From Tistrella mobilis (lineage in GTDB: Bacteria > Pseudomonadota > Alphaproteobacteria > Tistrellales > Tistrellaceae), in assembly GCF_041468085.1 (NCBI RefSeq), contig NZ_CP121017.1:3475676-3539675 (forward strand): 64,000 nucleotides of DNA, in the 5' to 3' direction. Below the pieces are notes generated by a model that saw nothing but the letters and a program-made list of their open reading frames with translations, was not told the DNA's origin and made no database searches. Positions 17,404 to 29,400 of the stretch are shown here, piece after piece (positions within the stretch are counted from its first letter, which is position 1; each line of letters begins with the position of its first letter). A program made the position numbers and the translations under genes.

Positions 17404-20400
17404 TCAGCCACGCGCGACCCTCACCGCAGGCCCCTGTCCCAGTGCCCCGGCCAGGGCCTCGACCTCTCGGTCGAAGCTGGCTGCCGCCTGCCGGAGGCTG
17501 GCAGAGAAGCCGGCCTCCGCCAAGACCGCATCGGTCGCGGCCGCGTCACCATCGATCAGCCGGGCCAGCAGCACCAGATCGGGCTCGATCCAGGCCAGCG
17601 TATCATCCGCGGTCTGGCCACGAAGCTCCGCGCCCTGCTGCCCCTCACCCGCCTGCTCGCCTTCGACGTCTTCCGCATCCGGCGTGGCCGGCTGCGGCAG
17701 CGCTTCGGCCGGGAAGACGACCGGCGGACCGGCCTCTGCCGGCACCGGCTCACCCTCGCGCACCACATTGACCACCACCTTGTCGACCGACACGCCGGTC
17801 GCCGCGATGGCGTCCACCTGACGCAGCAGGTCGCCGAAGAAGGTGGTGACCAGTTCGCTGTTGAAGGTGGTGTCGATGGCAAGATCCGAGATCAGGCTGC
17901 GGGCCATCAGCGCGGTGTAGTCACCCAGGATCCGGTCCCGCTCGAAGCCCGAGGCGGCCCGATGGGCCTCGCGGGCATATTCGACGATCGCGGTTTCGTA
18001 GAAGCGATCGCGCAGCACCAGCTCGATGCGGCCGAAGGTGGACTCGGCAAGCGTGACATCCGGCGGGATGGGGATGACCACCGCAACCGGCACCTCGTTC
18101 TCTTCCGGCACGACGTCGATCGGGATCGGCTCGATCGCGATGGTCAGCGTGACCGGCGTGCTCTCCAGCGCACCGTCGCCTGCCGTCACGGTCACGGTCT
18201 CGACGAAGTCCGGCCGGCCCGGGGCGCCGGCAGCGGCGGTATCGTCATTCGGCCGATAGACCAGCCGGCCCGCGGCGATGTCGGCGGCCGACACCGTGAA
18301 GCCCGCGCTCTGCGCCACGCCGTTCAGATAGAAGGTGCCGTAGCTGGTCTCGCCGTCGAAGCGGAAGACCAGCGCATCACCATCCGGATCCGTCGCCTCC
18401 AGCACCGAGCCGTCGATCACCACCTGGCCGGTGGCCAGGATCCGGACGGTATCGGGGTCGGCCAGAACCGGCGCCTCGTTGACATCGGTAACCGCCAGGT
18501 CGACCACGCTGCGGGCGGTGATGCCGCCGGCATTGGTGACGCTGATCACCAGCCGGACCGAGCCTTCGGTTTCGTGGTCGAGCGACACGCCGTCCTTCAG
18601 CTTCAGCATCTGGACGCCATCCACCTCGACAATCTCGAAGCGATCGTCGTCGACCGTCCAGGTGACATCGCCGGGCACGCCGGTATCGTCGACCGAGACC
18701 TGGCCGATGATGCCCCCGGCCGCGTTCTCGGCCACGCTGCCGCCATCCAGCACCGGTGCGCTCGGGCTCTCATCCACATCGCCGACCGTGATGGTCACGC
18801 TGCGGCTGGCGGTCAGCCCGCCCGCATCGGTGGCGGTGAGGACAAGATCGATGGTGCCGTCCGTCTCGTGGTCCAGCGCCACGCCGTCCTTCAGCTTCAG
18901 GACCAGCGCGCCGTCGACCTCGATCACCTCGAAGCGGGCATCGTCGACCGTGACGGTGACGGTGTCGCCCAGATCGGGATCGTCGACAGTGACGCCGCCG
19001 ACCACGCCGCCGGGCTCGTTCTCACCGACCCGATCGTCGAGCAGCACCGGCGCCGAGGGGGCCTCGTTCACGTCGCCGACCGTGATCACCACGGTCGTGC
19101 TGGTGGCAAGGCCCGTGGCGTCGGTTGCGGTCAGCACCAGCGTCACGGTCGGCTCACCCTCGTGATCGAGCGAGAGGCCGTCCTTCAGCTTCAGCTGGCC
19201 GTCGACGATTTCGAAGCGGGTATCGTCGACGGTGACGACCGGCGCCTCGCCCACATCCGGATCCCCGGCCGTGACCGTGCCGATCACCGCACCGGCGGCA
19301 TTCTCGGCCACCGTCGCGCCATCCAGAACCGGCGCCGTCGGGGCCTCGGCCACGTCGGTCACCAGCACCTCGATCGTCCGGCTGGTCGAGAGACCGCCAC
19401 CATCGGTGACGGTAAGCGTCAGCGTCACCCCAAGCTCTGCCTCGTGGTCGAGCGACACGCCGTCCTTCAGCTTCAGGACCAGCGCGCCGTCGCGTTCCAC
19501 CACCTCGAAGCGGGCATCGTCGACCGAGACATCCAGGCTGCCGAAATCGCTCGCTGCCGTATCCGGGTCGCTGACGGTGATGGTGCCGACCACCGCACCC
19601 GGCGCGTTCTCGGCGACGGTGCGGTTGTCGATCACCGGCACCGCCGGCGCCTCGTTCACGTCCCCGACCGCGATCACCACCGCGGCACTGCGGCTGCCCT
19701 CGATGGTGGTCGCCGTGATCACCAGCGTGATCCGGTCGGCCGCCTCGTGGTCGAGGGAGACGCCGTCCTTCAGCTTCAGCACCGCCTGGCCGTCGATCTC
19801 GACGATCTCGAACCGGGCGTCGTTCACCGACAGCGTGACCTCGACCCCCGGATCGACGTCTTCCAGGAAGCCCACCGCACCGACGATGCCGCCCGGGGCA
19901 TTCTCGTCGACCCGGCCATCGGCCAGGACCGGCAGCGGCGGGGTGGTATCGGCGCGCACGGTGACGGTGATCGCGGTGCTGGCCTGCAGCCCGCCCCGGT
20001 CGGTGACCGTCACCACCAGATCGACGCTCGCCGTATCGCCGGCATCCAGGGTGACGCCGTCCTTCAGCTTCAGCACGCCGTCGACGACCTCGAAGCGGGC
20101 GTCGTCCACCGTATAGGTCAGCGCGTCGCCCTGGTCCGGATCGCCGGCCGTCACCCGGCCGACCACCGCACCGGCCTCACCGCCCTGCACCGCATCCCCC
20201 GCCACCACGGGCGCGGTCGGCACCTCGTTGACGTTGGTCACGGTGAGCGTGATCAGGCTGGTGGTGGCAAGCCCGTCGCCGTCGGTCGCGGTCAGCACCA
20301 GCGTCACCGAGGGTTCGGCCTCGTGATCGAGCGCGATACCGTCCTTCAGCTTCAGCTGGCCATCGACGATCTCAAACCGGGCATCGTCGACCGCATAGCT

Positions 20401-23400
20401 CAGCGCATCGCCGTCGGGGTCGGTCGCCGTAACCGTACCGATCACCGTACCCGCGTCGTTCTCGGCAACCGTGCTGCCCGAGACCACCGGCGCCGCCGGG
20501 GCCTCGTTCACATCGGTGACGGTGATCGTCACGCTGCGGGTGGCGACAAGCCCGCCCGCATCGGTGACGGTGATCACCAGATCAACCGCAGGCTCCGCCT
20601 CGTGATCGAGGGTGACGCCGTCCTTCAGCTTCAGCACGCCGCCCACGATTTCGAACCGGGCGTCATCCACGGCATAGCTCGCCGTATCGCCCGCATCCGG
20701 ATCCGTGGTCGTCAGCCGGCCGATCACGCCACCGGCGGCGTTTTCGGCAACCGTATCGCCCGTCAGAACCGGCGCCGCCGGGGCCTCGTTCACATTCGTC
20801 ACCCGAATGGTCACCGGCGCAGTCAGAACATGGCCTTCGATATCGGTCGAGGTGATGATCAGGCCGATGGTGGCCGCCGCCTCGTGGTCGAGCGCGATGC
20901 CGTCCTTCAGCTTCAGCACGAAACGGCCATCGGCCTCGACGATCTCGAACCGCGCATCGTCGACGGTGAAGCTGCCGTCCTCGGGGTCGGGCAGGGTTCC
21001 GATCACCGCACCGGCCGTGTTCTCCGCCACCGTGCTGCCGATCAGCACCGGCACCACCGGCTGCATGCCGTCATCGACCACGGTGATGGTCACGGTCAGG
21101 CTGCCGGTCAGGCCGCCGGCATCCCGCGCGGTGATGACCAGATCGACCGTGGGCTCGCTCTCGAAATCGAGGGCGACGCCATCCTTCAGCTTCAGCTGAC
21201 CGTCCACGATTTCGAAACGGGCATCGTCCACCGTGAAGGTCAGCGCATCGCCGTCCGGATCGCCCGCCGAGACCTCGCCGATGACCGCACCCGGCTGGTT
21301 CTCACTCACCAGGCTGGCCGAGAGCACCGGCTGCGCCGGGGCCTCGTTGACATCCGTCACGGTCACCACGACCACCCGGGTGGCCGACAGCCCCCCGGCA
21401 TCGGTTGCGGTCAGCACCAGCGCGACCGAGGGTTCGGCCTCGTGGTCGAGCGCAATGCCGTCCTTCAGCTTCAGCTGGCCATCGACGATCTCGAACCGCG
21501 CATCGTCGACCGTGAAGGTCAGCGCATCGCCGTCGGGATCGCCGGCGGTCACGCTGCCGATCACGGCCCCGGCCGCATTCTCGGCCACCGTACCGCCCGA
21601 GACCACCGGCGCCGCCGGTGCCTCGTTCACATCGGTGACGGTGACGGTCACGCTGCGGGTGGCGGTAAGCCCGCCACCGTCGGTGACCGTGATCACCAGA
21701 TCGACCGTCGGCTCCGCCTCGTGATCGAGCGCCACACCGTCCTTCAGCTTCAGCACGCCGCCGACGATCTCGAACCGGGCATCGTCGACGCCATAGGTGA
21801 GACGGCCATTGCCGGTGTCGGCCCCATCCGGATCGGTGGCGGTCACCCGACCGATCACGCCGCCTGCGGCATTCTCGGCCACCGTGCCGCCATCCAGCAC
21901 CGGTGCCGCCGGCGCCTCGTCGACATCCAGCACCCGCACCAGCACCAGGGCAGATGCCGTGTCGCCATCGGCACCAGTCGCGGTGATGCGGAGCGTGATG
22001 TCCGCCGCCGCTTCATGGTCGAGGGCGATGCCGTCCTTCAGCTTCAGCGTCCAGCTGCCGTCCAGCTCGACGACCTCGAAGCGGGCATCGTCGACCGTGT
22101 AGATGGCCCCCGCCACATCCGGCAGGGTCCCGACCACCGCGCCTGCCGCATTCTCGGGCACGGTGGTGCCGTCGAGCACGGGCGTCGGCGGCACGATACC
22201 GTCGTCGATCACCCCGATGGTGACGGTGGTGGAGGCCGAAATCGCCTCGCGGTCGGTGACCGTCAGCACCAGCGTCACCGAAGGCTCGGTCTCGTAGTCG
22301 AGCGAGACGCCGTCCTTCAGCTTCAGCTGGCCGTCGACGATCTCAAACCGGTCGTCGTCGACCGTGAAGGTCAGTTCGTCATCGGCATCCTGATCGCTGG
22401 CGGTGACCGTGCCGATCACGGCGCCGGCCTGGTTCTCGGGCACCGTGCTGCCGCTCAGCACCGGCGCCCCGGGTGCGTCGTTGCCGTCCAGCACCTGCAG
22501 GACATAGGTCTCGGAGGCCGAGAAGCCGTTGGCCGCGGTCGCCATGATCACGACGCTCACCGAACCTTCGGTCTCGTAATCGAGCGACACCCCGTCCTTC
22601 AGCTTCAGCACGCCGCCCACGACCTCGAAGCGGTCGTCATCGACGGTGAAGGTCAGCCCCTTGCCGTCCGGATCCTCGGCCGTCACCGTGCCGATCGCCA
22701 CACCCGGCTCGTTCTCGGGGATGTCGCCACCCTCCAGAACCGGTGTCGTCGGCGCTTCCGGCGCATCGGTCACCGTCAGCCGCACCGCGGTCGAGGCGGT
22801 GAGCCCGCCCTTGTCGGTGACGGTGATGATCAGGTCGACGAAGGGCTCGCCCTCATGGTCGAGGAACTCGCCCGCCACCAGCCGCAACTCGCCACCCGCG
22901 ATCTCGAAGCGCGGATCATCGACCGTGAAGGTGAGCTCCTCGCCCGCATCCGGATCGCTCGCCGTCACCTGACCGATCACGGTCGAGGCTTCCGAGACCA
23001 CCGTCGTCGACAGCACCGGCGCCCCGGGTGCGTCGTTGCCGTCCAGCACCTGCAGGACATAGGTCTCGGAGGCCGAGAAGCCGTTGGCCGCGGTCGCCGT
23101 GATCACGACGCTCACCGAACCTTCGGTCTCGTAATCGAGCGACACCCCGTCCTTCAGCTTCAGCACGCCGCCCACGACCTCGAAGCGGTCGTCATCGACG
23201 GTGAAGGTCAGCCCCTTGCCGTCCGGATCCTCGGCCGTCACCGTGCCGATCGCCACACCCGGCTCGTTCTCGGGGATGTCGCCACCCTCCAGAACCGGCG
23301 TGGTCGGCGCTTCCGGCGCATCGGTCACCGTCAGCCGCACCGCGGTCGAGGCGGTGAGCCCGCCCTTGTCGGTGACGGTGATGATCAGGTCGACGAAGGG

Positions 23401-26400
23401 CTCGCCCTCATGGTCGAGGAACTCGCCCGCCACCAGCCGCAGCTCACCGCCGACGATCTCGAAGCGCGGATCGTTGACCGAGAAGGTCAAGGTCTCGGCC
23501 GCATCCGGATCGCTCGCGGTCACCCGGCCGATCACCTGGGCATCCTCGGGCACCACGGTGTCGGAGAGCACCGGGGCCGAGGGCGCCTCGTTCATGTCGC
23601 TGACCGCGATGGTCACAACCGACGAGCGGGTGCCTTCGATGGTGGTGGTGGTCAGCAGCAGGGTGACCCGGTCGGCAGCCTCGTGATCGAGAGCCACGCC
23701 GTCCTTCAGCTTCAGCACAAAGCTGCCATCCTGCGTGATGACCTCGAAGCGGGCATCGTCAACCGACACGGTGACGTCCACCCCCGGATCGACATCCTCA
23801 AGGAAGCCGATCACGCCGACCACCGCACCCGGCGCATTCTCGGGCACCCGGCCATCGGCGATCACCGGCACCGGCGGGGTGGTGTCGGGGCGCACGGTCA
23901 GATCGACGGTGGTCGAGGCAGAAAGCCCGCCGCCGTCGGTAACCGTGATCACCAGACTGACCGAAGCCTCGTCGGCCGCCGAGATGACCACGCCATCCTT
24001 CAGCTTCAGCACGCCGCCGACGATCTCGAACCGCGCATCGTCGACCGTGTAGGTCAGCCGGCCATTGGCGGAGAGCGGATCATCCGGGTCGCTCGCCGAC
24101 ACCCGGCCGACGATCGCACCTTCGGAACCGCCCTGCACCGCATCGCCGGTCACCACCGGCACCGTCGGCGCCTCGTTCACATCGCCGACCGCCAGCGTCA
24201 CGATCATCGCCGTCGCCAGGCCGCCCGGATCGCGGGCGGTGACCACCAGGGTCACGGTCGGGTCGCTCTCATGGTCGAGCGCGATGCCGTCCTTCAGCTT
24301 CAGGGTCTGGACACCGTCGATATCGACGATCTCGAAGCGGCTGTCGTCGACCGTATAGGTCAGCGCATCGCCATCCGGATCGGTGCAGGTCACCGCACCA
24401 ACCACGGCGCCGGGCGCATTCTCGGCCACCTCCGTGCCCGAAACCGACGGCGCCGCCGGAGCCTCGTTCACATCCGAGACCGTGATGGTGACGGTGCGGC
24501 TGGCCGAGAGCCCGCCGCCATCGGTGACGGTCAGCACCAGATCGACCGTCGCCGCAGCCTCGTGATCGAGGGACACACCATCCTTCAGCTTCAGCACGCC
24601 GCCGACGATCTCGAACCGGGCATCGTCGACGGTATAGGTCAGCCGGCCATTGGCGGTGCTGCCGCTGTCGGGATCGCTTGCCGTCACCCGGCCGATCACC
24701 GCGCCAGCGGCATTCTCAGCGACCGTGCCGGCATCGAGCGCAGGCGCGCCCGGCACCTCGTTCACATCGCCGACGGTGATCGTCACCGTGCTCGACAGCG
24801 TGGTGTCGTCGACCGCGGTCGAAGTGATGACCAGCCGGATCGAGGCCGCAGCCTCGCGGTCGAGCGCCACGCCGTCCTTCAGCTTCAGCGTCCAGGTGCC
24901 GTCCAGGTCGACGATCTCGAACCGGGCATCATCGACCGAGAAGCTGCCGCCATTCGGGTCCGGCAGGGTGCCGATCACGCCGCCGGCCAGATTCTCGGCC
25001 ACCGTCCGCCCGGTCAGCACCGGCACGGTGGGCGTGACGCCGTCGTCGAGCACGGTGATCGTCACCGTGGCCGATGCCGACAGCCCGTCGGGATCGGTCG
25101 CGGTGATCACCAGATCGATCGATGCCTCGGTCTCGGCATCCAGGCTGATGCCGTCCTTCAGCTTCAGCACCCCATCGACAATTTCGAACCGGGCATCGTC
25201 GACCGAGTAGGTCAGCACGTCGTCATCGGGGTCGGTCGCCGCGACCGTGCCGATGCCGGCGCCGGCCACGCCTTCCGGCACCACCGACCCGTCGAGGGTG
25301 GGGGCCGCCGGGGCCTCGTTCACATCGGCCACCGTCACCGTCACCAGCCGCGAGGCGGCAAGGCCGCCCGCATCGGTGGCGGTGATGACCAGCGTCAGCT
25401 CGGCGGCCGTCTCGTGGTCGAGCGACACGCCGTCCTTCAGCTTCAGCACGCCCGAGACGATCTCGAACCGGGCGTCGTCGACCGTGAAGGTCAGCGTGTC
25501 GCCGGCATCCGGATCGGTGCCGCTGACGGTGCCGACCACCGCGCCCGCCACATTCTCGGTGACGGTCGCGCCCGACACCACCGGCTGGGCCGGGGCTTCG
25601 TTCACATCGGTCACCGTGATCGTGACCGTGCGGCTGGCGGTAAGTCCGCCACCATCGGTGACGGTCAGCACCAGATCGACCGAGGGCTCAGCCTCGTGGT
25701 CGAGAGTGACGCCGTCCTTCAGCTTCAGCACGCCCGAGACGATCTCGAAGCGGGCATCATCGACCGTGTAGGTCAGCTGCCCGGCAGCGGTTGCCGCATC
25801 ATCGGGATCAACCGCACTCACCCGGCCGACCACCGCACCGGCGGTGTTCTCGGGCAGGCTGGAGCCACCGACCGTCGGCGTCGCCGGCGCCTCGTTGACG
25901 TCGGTGACCCGGATCAACACTTCCGCGGTCGCGGTGTCGCCCTCGCTGACCTGCGAGGTGATGCGGAGCGTGATGCTCGCCTCGGCCTCGTGGTCGACCG
26001 AGACCCCGTCCTTCAGCTTCAGCGTCGGCACGCCGTCGCGGTCGATGATCTCGAACCGGGTATCGTCGACGGTGTAGGAAACCCCGGCCCCGCCCGGCAG
26101 CGTGCCGATCAGGGCGCCGGCCGCATTCTCGGCCACCACGCCGCCGCTCAGCACCGGCAGCGGTGCGGTCACGCCGTCGTCGATCACCGTCACCTGCACC
26201 GTGGTGCTGGTGGCGAGGCCGCCCGCATCGGTGGCGGTGATCACCAGATCGACCGAGGGCTCGGTCTCGAAGTCGAGGGAGATACCATCCTTCAGCTTCA
26301 GCACGTCGCCCACGATCTCGAAGCGGGCATCGTCGACCGTGTAGGTCAGGGTGTCGCCGGCATCCGGGTCGCCGGCCGACACCACGCCGATCACCGCGCC

Positions 26401-29400
26401 GGACAGGTTCTCGACCACCGAGCGGCCATCGAGTGCTGGCGCCGTCGGCGCCTCGTTCACGTTACCGACCGTGATCGTCACGCTGCGGCTGGCGGCGAGC
26501 CCGGCCGCATCGGTCGCGATGATGGTCAGCTGCACCGATGCCTCGACCTCATGATCGAGCGCGATGCCGTCCTTCAGCTTGAGCGTGCCGTCGACGATCT
26601 CGAAGCGGGCATCGTCGACCGTGAAGGTCAGCGTGTCACCCGCATCCGGATCGCTGCCGGTCACCGTGCCGATCACGGCGCCGGCCGCATTCTCGGCCAC
26701 GGTCGAGCCCGAGAGCACCGGCTGGGCCGGGGCCTCGTTCACATCGGTCACGGTGATGGTGACCGTACGGCTGGCGGTGAGCCCGCCACCATCGGTGACG
26801 GTCAGCACCAGGTCGATGCTCGCCCCGGCCTCGTGGTCGAGGGACACACCATCCTTCAGCTTCAGCACGCCGCCCACGATTTCGAAGCGGGCATCGTCGA
26901 CGCTGAAGGTCTTCTGGCCGAAGCTCACCGACGGATCATCCGGATCGGTTGCGGTCACCCGGCCGATCGTGGCCCCCGCCGCATTCTCGGCCACGGTCGC
27001 GGCGTCGAGCACCGGCTGGGCCGGCGCCTCGTTGACGTCGCCGACCGTGATCACGACCGTGGAGGTGAGCGTGCCGCCGTCGGAGCCGGTGGAGGTGAGG
27101 GTCAGGGTGACGCTGGCCGCGGCCTCGTGGTCGAGCGCCACGCCATCCTTCAGCTTCAGCGTCCAGGTGCCGTCCAGATCGACGATCTCGAAACGGGCAT
27201 CGTCCACCGAGAAGCTGCCGCCTGCCGGATCCGGCAGGGTGCCGGCAACCGCACCGGCCGCATTCTCGGCCAGGCTGCCACCGGTCAGCACCGGCCGCAC
27301 CGGGGTGACGGCATCGTCGACCACGGTGATGGTCACCGCCCGGGTCGCCGTCAGCCCGTCGCCATCGGTGGCGGTGATGACCAGATCAATGCTGGCCTCG
27401 GTCTCGAAATCGACCGAGATGCCGTCCTTCAGCTTCAACTGGCCATCGACGATCTCGAAGCGCGCGTCATCCACCGTGAAGGTAACGCTGTCACCGGCAT
27501 CCGGATCGCTGCCCGTGACGCTACCGACCACCGCACCGGCCGTGTTCTCGGGCAGCACCGTGCCGGACAGCACCGGTGCCGCCGGCGCCTCGTTCACGTC
27601 GCCGACCGTCAGGGTCACGATCATCGGGGTCGAAAGGCCGCCCGGATCACGGGCGGTGATGACCACCGTCACCTCGGGTTCACCCTCGTGGTCGAGGGCG
27701 ATGCCGTCCTTCAGCTTCAGGGTCTGCGCGCCGTCGATATCGACGATTTCGAAGCGGGCATCATCCACCGCATAGGTCAGCGCGTCACCGTCCGGATCGG
27801 TGCAGGTAACCACACCGACCGCGGCACCTGCCGCGTTCTCGGCAACCGTCGTGCCCGAAAGCGACGGGGCTGCCGGCGCCTCGTTCACATCCGACACCGT
27901 GATGGTGACGGTGCGGCTGGCGGTGAGCCCGCCGCCATCGGTGACGGTCAGCACCAGATCGACCGTCGCCGCGGCCTCGTGGTCGAGGGACACGCCGTCC
28001 TTCAGCTTCAGCACGCCGCCCACGATTTCGAAGCGGGCATCATCGACGGTGAAGGTCTTCTGGCCGAAGCTCACCGCCGGATCGTCCGGATCGGTCGCGG
28101 TCACCCGGCCGATCGTGGCACCGGCCGCATTCTCGGCGACGGTCGTGGCATCGAGCACCGGCTGGGCCGGGGCCTCGTTGACATCGGTGACACGGATGGT
28201 GACGTCACCCTCGGCCGTGCCGCCATCGCCACCGGTGGCGGTCAGGCGCACCACGACCTCGGCCGCCGCTTCGTGATCGAGCGAGATGCCGTCCTTAAGC
28301 TTCAGAAGCTGGACGCCGTCGCGCTCGACGATCTCGAAGCGGGCATCATCCACGGCATAGCTGCCGTCGCCGATATCGGGCAGCGAGCCGATGATCGCAC
28401 CGGCCGCATTCTCGGCCACGATACCGCCATCCAGCACCGGGGTCGGCGCGACGATGCCGTCATCGACGACGGTGATGGTCACGGCACGGGTGGCGGTGAG
28501 CCCATCCGCGTCGGTGGCGGTGATCACCAGATCGACACTCGGTTCGGTCTCGTAGTCGAGCGCGATGCCGTCCTTCAGCTTCAGGCTGCCGTCGACGATT
28601 TCGAACCGGTCGTCGTCGACCGTGAAGGTGACGCTGTCGCCATCATCCGGATCGCTGCCGGTCACGGTGCCGATCACCGCACCCGCCGCATTCTCGGCCA
28701 CGGTCGAGCCGGTCAGAACCGGCTGCGCCGGCGCCTCGTTCACATCGGTGACGGTGATCGTCACGCTGCGGGTGGCGGTCAGGCCGTCCGCATCCGTCGC
28801 CGTGATCACCAGATCGACCGTCGCATCGGCCTCATGGTCGAGGCTGACGCCGTCCTTCAGCTTAAGCGTGCCGTCGACGATTTCGAACCGGTCGTCATCG
28901 ACGGTGAAGCTCAGCGTGTCGCCGGCATCCGGGTCGGCCCCGGTCACGGTCCCGATCACGGCACCGGCCGCATTCTCAGCCACGGTCGAGCCGGTCAGAA
29001 CCGGCTGGGTCGGGGCCTCGTTCACATCGGTGACGGTGATCGTCACGCTGCGGGTGGCCGTCAGGCCATCCGCATCCGTCGCGGTGATCACGAGATCGAC
29101 CGAGGCTTCCGTCTCGTGGTCGAGGCTGATGCCGTCCTTCAGCTTAAGCGTGCCGTCGACGATTTCGAACCGGTCGTCATCGACGGTGAAGCTCAGCGTG
29201 TCGCCGGCATCCGGATCGGACCCGGTCACGGTCCCGATCACGGCACCGGCCGCATTCTCAGCCACGGTCGAGCCGGTCAGAACCGGCTGCGCCGGCGCCT
29301 CGTTCACATCGGTGACGGTGATCGTCACGCTGCGGGTGGCGGTCAGGCCATCCGCATCCGTCGCGGTGATCACAAGATCGACCGAGGCTTCCGTCTCGTG

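Noticed and set aside
17404..18110. RTX/type I secretion signal at the adhesin C-terminus
   Set aside because: No GGxGxDxUx nonapeptides are present; the tail is helical and acidic.
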